A stretch of 64,000 nucleotides of DNA from DATFDN01 sp035685165 (GTDB taxonomy: Bacteria; Pseudomonadota; Alphaproteobacteria; Acetobacterales; Acetobacteraceae). The stretch spans positions 124,001 to 188,000 of the forward strand of contig DASRBI010000008.1 in NCBI GenBank assembly GCA_035685165.1, read 5' to 3'. A program made the position numbers and the translations under genes. The notes beneath the pieces were generated by a model, which searched no databases, was not told the origin of the DNA, and was given only the letters and a program-made list of their open reading frames with translations. Position 1 is the first letter of the stretch, and the number at the start of each line of letters is the position of its first letter. Below, in pieces: positions 51,451 through 59,834 of the stretch.

Positions 51451-51536
51451 CGTCATGGCCGGGCTCGGCCGGGCCACCCACGACGTCAGGTGCGCAAGGA
51501 AAATCGTGGGCACCCCGGCCAAGCCCGGGCATGACG
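51451..51536. repeat. 86-bp imperfect palindrome, likely dispersed REP/MITE-like element
   Basis: Two 33-base arms (51451-51483 and 51504-51536), identical at 28 of 33 positions after reverse complementing, flank a 20-base loop. The outer end is CGTCATG and the core is GGGCTTGGCCGGG-like. Elements with this CATGCCCGGGCTTGGCC core are common in alphaproteobacterial genomes. It lies between the MFS promoter region and the NTF2-like gene, with no gene inside. Confidence 0.65.
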
Positions 51537-51592
51537 GAATTGTTCTTGGCTACAGCAAGCGCCGCGGCGCCATCCGCTGCGCTCCAGGCGCG

Positions 51593-52054
51593 CTACGCCT
51601 TTACGGGACGCGCTCCGAAACTCTCCTGCGGCACCCCGCGATTGAGCGACATGTGCGAATGCACGCAAAGCCAGCGCCCGCCCTCGCGGACGAACACCAT
51701 CGTCGCCCGGCCCGGACGGTCGAAGGGCGCGCCGTCTCGCCCGTAGCCGGTGCTGGTCCAGGGCGCGACCGCCACTGCCATCCCGCCATCCGCCGAGGCC
51801 AGCACGCGGGTCGCCGCCACATCGAAGCGGAAATCCGCCGTGCGCGGCCAGACATTATCCCACTGGCTTCGCACCCAACTCTCCAGCCCCGCGATCACGT
51901 CGCGATGGGTGCCGAAGGCAAGCACGTGATCATGGATCATGGGCCGCGCGGCGGCGTAATCGACCTCCCGCACGAAGCCCGCGAAGCGATCAAGCCAGTC
52001 GAGCACCGCCCGCCGCGTCGCGGCGTCCGCCTCCGGCAAGCCGTCCTGGCTCAT
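51593..52054 (-). CDS. SnoaL/NTF2-like family protein
   Basis: 153 residues of a single NTF2-like cone-shaped fold: an opening helix (TRRAVLDWLDRFAGFV), VDYAAARPMIHDHVLAFGT, then four strands ending GGRWLCVHSHMSLNRG. Members serve as small isomerases, hydrolases or binding proteins, and this domain does not reveal a reaction. It is coupled to the SMP-30 gene (ATGA at 52051-52054), so it may take part in the same pathway. No signal peptide is visible. Confidence 0.75.
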   Translation of the reverse strand: MSQDGLPEADAATRRAVLDWLDRFAGFVREVDYAAARPMIHDHVLAFGTHRDVIAGLESWVRSQWDNVWPRTADFRFDVAATRVLASADGGMAVAVAPWTSTGYGRDGAPFDRPGRATMVFVREGGRWLCVHSHMSLNRGVPQESFGARPVKA

Positions 52055-53025
52055 GCCGCCCCCTGCACGTTCAGATAGAGCGCATAGACCGAGGTGCTAG
52101 CGCACATGAACAGCCGGTCGCGCTTGACGCCGCCAAAGCACAAATTGGCGCAGGCTTCGGGCAAATGGATCTTGCCGATCAGCGCCCCGTCGGGCGCGTA
52201 GCAGCGCACCCCGTCCTCCTTCGGATCGCCCCAGCCGAAGGCCGACCAGATATTGCCGTCGCGGTCGGCGCGGATGCCGTCGCTCATGCCGGGCGCCAGA
52301 TCGTCGGCAAAAATGCGCCCGTTTCGCAGCCGCGCGCCATCCACCTCGAACACCCTTATGTGCGACGGCCCACCATGGCTGATGCCGGTATCGACGATGT
52401 AGAGCAGCCGCTCGTCGGGCGAGAAGCAGAGCCCGTTGGGGCGGGCGAAGTCGTCCGCCACCACCGAAGCCGCGCCGGAGGCGGGATCAAGCCGATAGAC
52501 ATTGCGCCCCAGCTCCGGCTCCGCCGCGTGCCCCTCATAGGGGCCGTCGATCCCGTAGCCCGGATCGGTGAACCAGACCGCCCCGTCGCGCGCCACCACC
52601 ACGTCGTTCGGCGCGTTCAGCCGCTTGCCCTGGTAGCGGTCGATCAGCACAGTGATCCGCCCGTCATGTTCGGTGCGCGTGACGCGCCGCGTCTCGTGCT
52701 CGCAGGTGATCAGCCGTCCCTCGCGGTCGCGCGTGTTGCCGTTGGCGTAGTTGGCGGGGGCGCGAAACACCGACACATGCCCATCCTCGGCGAGCCAGCG
52801 CATCATGCGGTTGTTCGGGATATCGCTCCAGATCAGGCAATTCAGATCGGGGAAGAACGCCGGCCCCTCGGCCCAGCGGAAGCCGCTCGCGATCCGCTCG
52901 ATCCCGGCATTGCCTTGGCGGTAGGTGAATCTCGGGTCCAGCCGCTCGATCCGCGCGTCGGGATAGCGGAGGTCCGGCAAGTTCCCAAGCGGGAGCCCGG
53001 AGCGGTAGGGGGCGTGTTCATGCAT
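52051..53025 (-). CDS. SMP-30/gluconolactonase family protein
   Basis: 324-residue six-bladed beta-propeller lactonase. Divalent-metal ligands are visible as Glu in FRWAEGPAFF (about 53), Asn in RLNAPNDVVV (about 138), Asn in ARPNGLCFSPD and Asp in PGMSDGIRAD. The family hydrolyses aldonolactones such as gluconolactone to the acids. The aldo/keto reductase at 48297 could produce such a lactone and the enolase-superfamily dehydratase at 40706 could use the acid, so a shared pathway is suggested. The start is ATG at 53025, giving MHEHAPYRSG. Confidence 0.87.
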   Translation of the reverse strand: MHEHAPYRSGLPLGNLPDLRYPDARIERLDPRFTYRQGNAGIERIASGFRWAEGPAFFPDLNCLIWSDIPNNRMMRWLAEDGHVSVFRAPANYANGNTRDREGRLITCEHETRRVTRTEHDGRITVLIDRYQGKRLNAPNDVVVARDGAVWFTDPGYGIDGPYEGHAAEPELGRNVYRLDPASGAASVVADDFARPNGLCFSPDERLLYIVDTGISHGGPSHIRVFEVDGARLRNGRIFADDLAPGMSDGIRADRDGNIWSAFGWGDPKEDGVRCYAPDGALIGKIHLPEACANLCFGGVKRDRLFMCASTSVYALYLNVQGAA

Positions 53026-53130
53026 CGGCCGGCGTCTCCCTCCGCCTGCGGGGGGCTCGGAGACCGTAGCCTAGCAGTCTCCTCCCCATCGCGTTCTACG
53101 GTATCCAAAATCTCAGGCGGCACGCTTTCA

Positions 53131-53171
53131 AGCTCCCCTTCCCTCGCGGACCCGCAAGGGAAGGGGGAGCT
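53131..53171. repeat. Palindromic repeat between the SMP-30 gene and the unknown gene upstream
   Basis: AGCTCCCCTTCCCT (53131-53144) pairs with AGGGAAGGGGGAGCT (53157-53171) with one bulged G, and TCTTT follows on the plus strand. On the minus strand it could act after the unknown gene at 53262, but lacks a T-run there. The rest of the 236-bp gap shows no gene. Confidence 0.5.
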
Positions 53172-53261
53172 CTTTGCTGCCCGATGCACGGAGCAAAAAC
53201 CCGCGGCTTGCGGCCGCGCGCACGCCTCGCCCAGGCCCCCTCTACAAGGCGACGTTCCGGG

Positions 53262-55151
53262 TCAGAAGCCGAACATGTGGTCGAGCGAGAAGCCGCCCGC
53301 TTCGTCCATCAGCCCGTGATAGCCGAATAGTCGGCAGGTGGCGTCGCGCACGAGCACATAGCCGCCCGTCCCGGCCGCGCGCAGCGCCACGGCGCCGAAC
53401 ACCTCGTCGGGCCAGACCATCGCCGAACCGGAACAGGGGATCGCAAGTGGCGCCTCTTCCAGCACCTCGCCCGCCGCATCGTGCAGGATCAGCGCGGTCG
53501 CCGAGCACGGGCGCCAAGGTGCCGAGGCCGGGTAGATCAGCACCGCGAAGCTGCGGCGGCGCGCGTCGCCGAGCTTCAAGAAGAGCCGCGTCGAGAGCCC
53601 CGGCGGCGGGCCGCTGTAGGATTGCGGCTCGTCGCGATAGGTCATGATCGTGTTGAAGATGTGCGCGCCGAAGCTCGACTCGGCCGCATGGCCGTTGTCG
53701 CGCCGCTCGTAGCGGAACAGCGCGTGCAGCCACCCATCCGCCTCGCCGCCCGCGCGGAAATCGTAGACTAGCTCGGCATGGCCCTCCGGCGCACCGTCCA
53801 GCTCCGAGACGTCGAGCGCGACGTCGTGGCCGCGCGGCAGATTGCCGAGGAACCGCTCCGCAACCTTCCGCCCCGCCTGATCGAACAGATCGAGCCGGAT
53901 CGGCAGCGTGGCCTGCGAAACCGCCATCGGCGTCGGCTGCACGATGCTGCGGAACCGCGCCGGGTCAAGTACCGGGAAAGGCAGCAGGTAGCCCCGCCCG
54001 AGCGACTCGGGCAGCGTCTTGATACCGGGATCAGGGCGGAGGTCGGCGCGCTCCACGTTCACGTGCGCGATGCGCGTCCGGCCCTCGCGGATCACCTCAT
54101 AGCGCGGACGCACCACATGGCGGCCGGCGCGCAGCTCGATCTGCGCGGGCCAACGCAGCGCCGGCAGAAAATCGGCCACATCCAGCGCCATCGTCGCGAA
54201 CGGACCGAGCGGGCGCGCGAGCGGCACCGGCTGGTCCGCGCCCATGCGGTCGAGCGCCACCGCGCCGGCCGGGATGGGAACCGCATGGCTGTTCTGCAGC
54301 CACAGGACGACGCGCTCGTCCGGACGTGGGGCGGGCAGGCCGGCGTAGCGGTCGGACGGCCATGCGTTGGCGTCGTGCGTGGTGGAGAGCGAGGCACCGT
54401 TCCCGGAGCCGTAGGTGTCGAGTGCGTATTTGACGACATCGTGCCCGGCGGCGCCGATCGCGTGCAAGAAAAGCTGCCCGGTGAACGGCGGCAGGTTGAA
54501 GCGGGCGCGCACTTCCTGGCTGTCGATCACCACGCCGCCCGGGCCGCGCGGGACATTCTGCTCCCAGGTGGCGAGCGGCGCGCCCGCGGCATCGTAAAGT
54601 CGCAGCCACAGCCGCACGTCGCGCGCGCCGTAATTGGCCCAGTAATTAGCGGTCACGAGCCTTGTGGAGAGCCCATGCTCGTCGCGGAAGAAGGCGAAAT
54701 TGGTCGCGAAATTCAGCTTGTCTAGATACCGGCCGGGCACCGACAGCATCGCCTCCGGCAGCCGCACCGCATCGAGCGTGAAGAGCTGCGCCCCTTTCGG
54801 CAGGAAAGGCGCGATGCGCGCTGCCGCCTTGCCCGCGTCGAAGCTCGCGATCAGCACGCCCGCCGCCTCGGCACGCGGCAATTCCGTGACCGCGCGCGTG
54901 GCAAGGCCACCGCGCACCGCGCCGACCGCCAGCACGTCGTGCACATAGAGCCCGGCGAAACGCGACGCCTCAGGCGCCAGCGCGAGCAGCGCCTCGGCGA
55001 TGTTGTCGGGATCATAGATCACCGCCGGCCCCGGCAGCGCTGCGATGCGGGCGAGCAACCGCGCCAGCGCCTCGGCAGCCAGCGGGTGGGCGAGCGCCTT
55101 GTACAGCACGTTGCCGCCCGCGCGGGCGTCGAAGGTCTGGATGTTCAGCAT
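53262..55151 (-). CDS. Large protein of unknown function
   Basis: 629 residues; I do not recognise the family. The N-terminal 115 residues look like an alpha/beta Rossmann-type half (GPAVIYDPDNIAEALLALAP, GLYVHDVLAVGAVRGG). From about 150 to 620 it is almost all beta-strand, probably several immunoglobulin-like sandwiches, with LSTRLVTANYWANYGARDVR, WLQNSHAVPIPAGAVALDRM and HIFNTIMTYRDEPQS. There is no signal peptide or membrane segment. It is 11 bp downstream of the ELM1-family gene and so in one operon with it; a joint role in glycan or envelope work is only a guess. Confidence 0.6.
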   Translation of the reverse strand: MLNIQTFDARAGGNVLYKALAHPLAAEALARLLARIAALPGPAVIYDPDNIAEALLALAPEASRFAGLYVHDVLAVGAVRGGLATRAVTELPRAEAAGVLIASFDAGKAAARIAPFLPKGAQLFTLDAVRLPEAMLSVPGRYLDKLNFATNFAFFRDEHGLSTRLVTANYWANYGARDVRLWLRLYDAAGAPLATWEQNVPRGPGGVVIDSQEVRARFNLPPFTGQLFLHAIGAAGHDVVKYALDTYGSGNGASLSTTHDANAWPSDRYAGLPAPRPDERVVLWLQNSHAVPIPAGAVALDRMGADQPVPLARPLGPFATMALDVADFLPALRWPAQIELRAGRHVVRPRYEVIREGRTRIAHVNVERADLRPDPGIKTLPESLGRGYLLPFPVLDPARFRSIVQPTPMAVSQATLPIRLDLFDQAGRKVAERFLGNLPRGHDVALDVSELDGAPEGHAELVYDFRAGGEADGWLHALFRYERRDNGHAAESSFGAHIFNTIMTYRDEPQSYSGPPPGLSTRLFLKLGDARRRSFAVLIYPASAPWRPCSATALILHDAAGEVLEEAPLAIPCSGSAMVWPDEVFGAVALRAAGTGGYVLVRDATCRLFGYHGLMDEAGGFSLDHMFGF

Positions 55152-55162
55152 CGCGAGTCTTT

Positions 55163-56104
55163 CTACAGCCCCAACCGGCGGCGCATCTCGGCGGCGGCCG
55201 CCGGCGTGTCATTGATCGGGATCACGTCCCATGTCTCGAACCGGCCCTCAAATAGGCGCACGCGCCCTTCTGCCAACAGGGCGCGGATGAAGGTGCCGAT
55301 GCGGCGCGAGCGCCCCGGCAAGGGCGCGAGCAGCACCGGCGCGGACGTGGCGGCGGCCTCGGAGATCATCGACACGCTGTCGGCGCTCACGACGACCGCA
55401 TCGGCCAGCGCCAGCAGGCCGAGATACGGGTTCTCGCCCGTTCCGTCCCACACGAAGGCCCCGAGCGGCGCGAGCGCCGCATCGAGCGCACGCAGCGCCT
55501 CGGGGTCGGTGCGGCGCGAGGGGGTGAGCGCGAGGCCCACACGGTCGCGCTGCATCATGGCTGCAAGCTGCTGTCCGAGCGCGGCGGCAACGCCCACGTC
55601 AAGCCGGAACCGCCCGTTGCTGCCGCCGACCAGCACCGCGACGAGCGGGCGCGGCAGGTGGCTCAGCCGCGGCGCCCAGAGCGCGGCAGCCTCGGAGAGC
55701 CGCTCCGGTGTGACGCGATGGAGCGCGGTGCGGGTGACGATCACGTTCGGCCCGCTTAGCCCGTCATGACGCACGGCGAGGACGAGATCGAACCAGCGGC
55801 GGCTCATGCGCGGGTGCTGCACCTGGACCACCGGCACGCCGCGCCGGCGCAGCGCCGCGCCGACGGCGGCCCCCATGCCGCCGACGGTTACGGCGAGCGC
55901 GGGCAGCGGCGCGGCGATCGCCTGCCTGACCGCACGCAGCGGCAGCGGCCACAGCCGGGCGGGCACGGAGCGCCAGGGCGCGCCCGGAGCCAGCACGCGC
56001 AGCTCCGGCGCCAGCCCGGCCGCCTCGGCCAGACCGAGGCCCTGAGCCTGCAGGCCGGCGAAGGCCTCGCTCAGAACCCAGGTTCGCGACATGCTGCCCG
56101 ACAT
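55163..56104 (-). CDS. Mitochondrial fission ELM1-family protein (GT-B-like)
   Basis: 313 residues. The family signature appears as AVTVGGMGAAVGAALRRRG, VVQVQHPRMSRRWFDLVLAV, VAVLVGGSNGRFRLD, and VVVSADSVSMISEAAATSAPVL, the last resembling a nucleotide-sugar site of GT-B enzymes. Bacterial ELM1/DUF1022 proteins are of unknown reaction; their fold suggests glycosyltransferase ancestry. I use ATG at 56104; ATG at 56092 (SRTWVLSEA) is also good, and the open frame runs further but overlaps the divergent gene at 56163. It is cotranscribed with the 629-residue unknown protein. Confidence 0.75.
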   Translation of the reverse strand: MSGSMSRTWVLSEAFAGLQAQGLGLAEAAGLAPELRVLAPGAPWRSVPARLWPLPLRAVRQAIAAPLPALAVTVGGMGAAVGAALRRRGVPVVQVQHPRMSRRWFDLVLAVRHDGLSGPNVIVTRTALHRVTPERLSEAAALWAPRLSHLPRPLVAVLVGGSNGRFRLDVGVAAALGQQLAAMMQRDRVGLALTPSRRTDPEALRALDAALAPLGAFVWDGTGENPYLGLLALADAVVVSADSVSMISEAAATSAPVLLAPLPGRSRRIGTFIRALLAEGRVRLFEGRFETWDVIPINDTPAAAAEMRRRLGL

Positions 56105-56162
56105 TCCGGCGGGCTTCTCGCCCCGGACGTGCAATGCGTCAATCCTGTGAAGGAGGACCGTC

Positions 56163-57287
56163 ATGCAGCAACCGCCCCCCGCCCAGCCCGGCATGGCGGA
56201 GCAAGAGATCGACACCCCAGCGCTCCTGATCGACCTCGATGCGTTCGAGTTCAACCTCGGCCGGATGGCCGCGCTGCTGGCACCCACGGGGGCGAAGCTG
56301 CGCGCCCACGCCAAGACCCACAAATCCCCGGTGATCGCCCGGCTGCAAATGGCGCGCGGCGCGGTGGGCCAATGCGTGCAGAAGGTGGGCGAGGCGGAGG
56401 TGCTCGCCTGGGGCGGCGTGCCCGACATCCTGGTGAGCAACGAGGTGGTGGGCGCGGGCAAGCTCGCCCGCCTCGCCGCGCTCGGCGCCATTGCCGAGGT
56501 CGCGGTCTGCGCCGACGATCCGCGCCAGGTGAGCGCGCTGGAGGCGGCGGCCGAGGCGGCAGGGCGACGGCTGCGCGTCCTGGTGGAGATCGACGTCGGC
56601 GCGGCGCGCTGCGGGGTGCCGCCGGGGCCGGAGGCGGTGGCGCTGGCGCAGCGCATCGCTGGCTCGCGCCACCTGATCTTCGGCGGCTTGCAGGCCTATC
56701 AGGGGAGCGCCCAGCACAAGCGCACCATCGAGGAGCGGCGCACCCTGATCGGCCGCGCCGCCGATGCCACGCGACGCACGATCGAGCAGCTTCGCCAACA
56801 AGGACTGGAGTGCGCCATCGTCGGCGGAGCAGGCACCGGCACGTTCCCGCTGGAAGCCGCGACCGGGCTGTTCAACGAAATCCAAGCCGGCAGCTACGTG
56901 TTCATGGATGCCGATTACGGCCGCAATCTCGACGAGGCGGGCCAGCCCTTCGGCACGTTCCGCCAGTCGCTCTTCGTGCTATCCACGGTGATGAGCGCGG
57001 CGCGGCCGGGGATCGCGGTGCTCGATGCGGGGCTGAAGGCGCTGGCGGTGGACAGCGGCCTGCCGCTGGTCTGGCAGCGCCCGGAGCTGCGCTACATCAG
57101 CGCCTCCGACGAGCACGGGAAGCTACAGGTCGGTTCGGAAACCGCCGCGCCGAAGCTCGGCGAGAAGCTGCGGCTCGTGCCCGGCCACTGCGACCCGACG
57201 GTGGATCGCTATGATTGGTATGTCGGCGTGCGGAACGGGCGGGTGGAGTGCCTGTGGCCGGTCGCGGCGCGCGGCAGCATGAATTGA
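56163..57287 (+). CDS. D-threonine aldolase-like PLP enzyme (fold type III)
   Basis: 374 residues of the alanine-racemase N-terminal barrel type. The PLP lysine is in RAHAKTHKSP (K51). GSYVFMDADYGRN and the metal site VPGHCDPTVDRYDWYVGV (His and Cys near 341-343) are typical of D-threonine, D-3-hydroxyaspartate or D-serine-degrading DSD1-family enzymes, which need a divalent metal. The reaction is probably retro-aldol or dehydration of a D-3-hydroxy amino acid. AAGGAGG six bases upstream of ATG 56163 fixes the start. It is divergent from the ELM1 gene, 58 bp away. Confidence 0.85.
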   Translation: MQQPPPAQPGMAEQEIDTPALLIDLDAFEFNLGRMAALLAPTGAKLRAHAKTHKSPVIARLQMARGAVGQCVQKVGEAEVLAWGGVPDILVSNEVVGAGKLARLAALGAIAEVAVCADDPRQVSALEAAAEAAGRRLRVLVEIDVGAARCGVPPGPEAVALAQRIAGSRHLIFGGLQAYQGSAQHKRTIEERRTLIGRAADATRRTIEQLRQQGLECAIVGGAGTGTFPLEAATGLFNEIQAGSYVFMDADYGRNLDEAGQPFGTFRQSLFVLSTVMSAARPGIAVLDAGLKALAVDSGLPLVWQRPELRYISASDEHGKLQVGSETAAPKLGEKLRLVPGHCDPTVDRYDWYVGVRNGRVECLWPVAARGSMN

Positions 57288-57393
57288 GCCGCCTCTGACG
57301 CCGGCGGCGGACCCATCCGCCGCCGTCGGCCGCGCCGGCCTGCTCGCCGGGCCGGCGTGGCCGGCACCTCCAACACCACCACCCACTGACGTC

Positions 57394-57933
57394 TTACGAA
57401 GGTGCGCCGCCGAGCAGGCGGCGCACCGCTTCCGCGACCTCCGGCCGCGCCCAGTCCATCCCGCCTTCCTCCAGGCCGACGATCTTCCCCTGCGGGTCGA
57501 TCAGGTAGGTGGTCGGCAAGCCGCGCGCGCCGAAGGCGTGCGTCAGCGCGGCATCCTTGTCGATCAGCACCGGCAGGCCGGCGATGCCATGGTCCCGGTA
57601 GAACGCCTCCACCGTCGGCGCACCGCCGAGGTCGGACGAGATCGGCAGCACGTCGATGCCGTCCTTGCCGAGGGTGGCGGCGAGCGCCGCCAGGGAGGGG
57701 AGCTCGCGCACACAGGGGGCGCACCATGTCGCCCACAGGTTCACGAGCAGGCTCTTGCCCTTGTAGTCGGCGAGGATGCGGCTCTTGCCGTCGCCGGTGG
57801 TGAACGCGGCATCGGGCGCGGCGCGCGGCGGCTCCAGCCGCATGATCTGGCCGAGTGCCGCGGCGCGTTTGCCGGCGAGCAGCACCGAAGCTAGGGTCGC
57901 GCCGGCCAGCATTTCCCGGCGTTTCAGGATCAT
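57394..57933 (-). CDS. TlpA-like thioredoxin family protein
   Basis: 179 residues. An N-terminal signal or anchor (KRREMLAGATLASVLLAG) exposes the domain to the periplasm. The thioredoxin domain has the active site NLWATWCAPCVRELP and the cis-proline in RGLPTTYLIDPQGK, which is the TlpA/ResA layout. Such proteins reduce disulfides during cytochrome c or oxidase assembly. ATG at 57933 is backed by GAGGGG eight bases upstream. Its start codon is only 15 bp from the argH start on the other strand. Confidence 0.85.
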   Translation of the reverse strand: MILKRREMLAGATLASVLLAGKRAAALGQIMRLEPPRAAPDAAFTTGDGKSRILADYKGKSLLVNLWATWCAPCVRELPSLAALAATLGKDGIDVLPISSDLGGAPTVEAFYRDHGIAGLPVLIDKDAALTHAFGARGLPTTYLIDPQGKIVGLEEGGMDWARPEVAEAVRRLLGGAPS

Positions 57934-57948
57934 CACGGACACCCCTCG

Positions 57949-59361
57949 TTGAGCGAGAACAAAGATCGGCGCAACGCGGCGGCGAACGCGCAATGGGGCG
58001 GGCGTTTCGCCGCCGGCCCCTCCGTCATCATGGAGGAGATCAACGCCTCCATCGGCTTCGACCGCATGCTATGGCGCCAGGACATTCGCGGTTCCCTCGC
58101 CCATGCGGCGATGCTTGCCAAGGTCGGCGTGATCTCCGCCGATGACGAGCGCGCGATCCGCGATGGCCTGGCCCAGATCGCACAGGAGATCGAAATCGGG
58201 CGCTTCCCGTTTGAGCGCGCGCTCGAAGACATCCACATGAATATCGAGGCGCGGCTGACCGAGCGCATCGGCGAGGCGGGCAAGCGGCTGCACACCGCGC
58301 GCAGCCGCAACGATCAGGTGGCGACTGATTTCCGCCTCTGGGTGCGCGATGCGATCGACGGGCTGGACGCGCAGATCGCCGATCTGATGCGGGCGCTGGC
58401 CGAGCGCGCGGCGGCGCACGCGTCCGATCCGATGCCGGGCTTTACCCATCTGCAAATCGCCCAGCCGGTGACATTCGGGCACCATCTGCTCGCCTATGTG
58501 GAAATGCTGGCGCGCGACCGCGGACGGCTCGCCGATTGCCGCCGCCGGCTCAATGAATGTCCGCTCGGCGCGGCGGCGCTCGCCGGCACCTCGTTTCCGA
58601 TCGACCGCGTGATGACCGCCGCCGCCCTCGGCTTCGACCGGCCCTGCGCCAATTCTCTGGATGCGGTCTCCGACCGCGATTTCGCCCTGGAGTTCCTGGG
58701 CGCGGCGGCAATCTCGGCCGTGCATCTGTCGCGGCTCGCCGAGGAGATCATCCTCTGGAGCAGCCGCCCGTTCGCGTTCGTCCGGCTGTCGGATGCGTTC
58801 ACCACCGGCAGCTCGATCATGCCGCAGAAGCGCAACCCCGATGCGGCGGAGCTGGTGCGCGCCAAGACCGGGCGCATGGCCGGGGCGCTCGTCGCGTTGC
58901 TGACGGTGATGAAGGGCCTGCCGCTCGCCTATGCGAAGGACATGCAGGAGGACAAGGAGCCGGTGTTCGACGCCGCCGAGGCCTGGGCGCTCGCCCTGGC
59001 GGCGAGTGCCGGCATGGTGCGCGACATGCAGCTCGATACGGCGCGGATGCGCGACATGGCGGGACGGGATTTCGCGACCGCGACCGACCTTGCCGACTGG
59101 CTGGTGCGCGTGCTGCGGCTGCCGTTCCGCGAGGCGCATCACGTCACCGGGCGGCTGGTCGCGCTGGCCGAGGCGAAGGGCGTGGATTTGAGCGGGCTGT
59201 CGCTTGCGGAGATGCAGTCGGTGGAGAAGCGGATCACCGCCGGCGTGTTTTCGGTGCTGAGCGTGGAGGCGTCGGTCGCCTCGCGCACGAGCCAGGGCGG
59301 CACCGCGCCCGCCAACGTCGCCGAGCAGGCCGCGCGCTGGCTGCGGGAGCTGGGGGGGTGA
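57949..59361 (+). CDS. argH: Argininosuccinate lyase
   Basis: 470 residues. ArgH splits argininosuccinate into arginine and fumarate, the last step of arginine synthesis. Conserved regions are NAQWGGRFAAGPS at the start, TARSRNDQVATDFRLW, PGFTHLQIAQPVTFGHH, and the fumarase-family signature GSSIMPQKRNPDAAE with the catalytic serine. The only possible start is TTG at 57949, since the frame upstream has no ATG or GTG and the conserved W-G-G-R-F lies sixteen codons in. No good ribosome site precedes it. The stop overlaps a GTG of the lipoprotein frame. Confidence 0.93.
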   Translation: MSENKDRRNAAANAQWGGRFAAGPSVIMEEINASIGFDRMLWRQDIRGSLAHAAMLAKVGVISADDERAIRDGLAQIAQEIEIGRFPFERALEDIHMNIEARLTERIGEAGKRLHTARSRNDQVATDFRLWVRDAIDGLDAQIADLMRALAERAAAHASDPMPGFTHLQIAQPVTFGHHLLAYVEMLARDRGRLADCRRRLNECPLGAAALAGTSFPIDRVMTAAALGFDRPCANSLDAVSDRDFALEFLGAAAISAVHLSRLAEEIILWSSRPFAFVRLSDAFTTGSSIMPQKRNPDAAELVRAKTGRMAGALVALLTVMKGLPLAYAKDMQEDKEPVFDAAEAWALALAASAGMVRDMQLDTARMRDMAGRDFATATDLADWLVRVLRLPFREAHHVTGRLVALAEAKGVDLSGLSLAEMQSVEKRITAGVFSVLSVEASVASRTSQGGTAPANVAEQAARWLRELGG

Positions 59362-59370
59362 TCCCCGACC

Positions 59371-59466
59371 TCACCCCGACCCTCTCCGCCCCCAGGGGCG
59401 GAGGGCCTGCAACTACCAGGCGCTCCCTCTCCGCCCCAGAGGGGCGGAGCGGGTTGGGGAGAGGCG
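59371..59466. repeat. Double-hairpin GC-rich repeat between argH and the LptM-like gene
   Basis: Hairpin one: CTCCGCCCC (59384-59392)/GGGGCGGAG (59395-59403). Hairpin two: CTCCGCCCC (59429-59437), loop AGA, GGGGCGGAG (59441-59449). The outer arms CTCACCCCGACCCTCTCC and GGGTTGGGGAGAGG are also near-complementary. The right end supplies the ribosome site and start codon of the next gene. Confidence 0.65.
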
Positions 59467-59588
59467 GGAGAATCGCCGCCCTTGCGCTCGCCCTGCTCGT
59501 CCTCGCGGGCTGCGGCAAGAAAGGCTCGCCCTCGCCGCCGGGGCCGCCGAGCCAAGTCACCTACCCGCGCATGTACCCCACCTACTGA
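59454..59588 (+). CDS. LptM-like small lipoprotein
   Basis: 44 residues: GRGGRIAALALALLVLAGC forms a compact signal peptide and lipobox, then GKKGSPSPPGPP, as in LptM/YifL, a small lipoprotein that helps fold the LptD outer-membrane lipopolysaccharide transporter. It is commonly found between argH and lysA; lysA is missing here. TTG at 59454 gives a normal signal, with GGAG four bases upstream, both provided by the palindromic repeat. The frame could also begin at GTG 59358 in the argH stop, giving an overlong repeat-encoded N-terminus. Confidence 0.65.
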   Translation: MGRGGRIAALALALLVLAGCGKKGSPSPPGPPSQVTYPRMYPTY

Positions 59589-59833
59589 ACGGCCACGCAG
59601 TGCGGGTGCGGCTTCAGCACGCGCTCGGTCGATGCCGGATGCAGCAGAAGGCGCGCGGGCGGGCGGATAGGGCGGCGCACCAGCTCGCCGCCACAATTGG
59701 GACAGATGCCGTGCAGGCGGGTTGCGGCGCATTCGGCGCAGAAGGTGCACTCATAGGTGCAGATCATCGCCGCGCGCGACTCTGGCGGCAGGTCGCGATC
59801 GCAGCATTCGCAATTAGGGCGCAACGCCAGCAT
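59582..59833 (-). CDS. DUF1272 zinc-ribbon-like protein
   Basis: 83 residues. Paired cysteines in RPNCECCDRDLPP, CTYECTFCAECAA and GICPNCGGEL suggest one or two bound zinc ions. The arrangement and opening match the DUF1272 family, whose function is unknown. The 25 C-terminal residues are variable. It starts one base after the pyrC-like stop and so is the third gene of that operon. Its end overlaps the convergent lipoprotein gene by 7 bp. Confidence 0.82.
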   Translation of the reverse strand: MLALRPNCECCDRDLPPESRAAMICTYECTFCAECAATRLHGICPNCGGELVRRPIRPPARLLLHPASTERVLKPHPHCVAVQ

Positions 59834-59834
59834 C

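Noticed and set aside
53131..53171. A classical factor-independent terminator
   Set aside because: The stem is strong, but a T-run follows only on the plus strand, where no gene ends. It fits the dispersed repeat class better.
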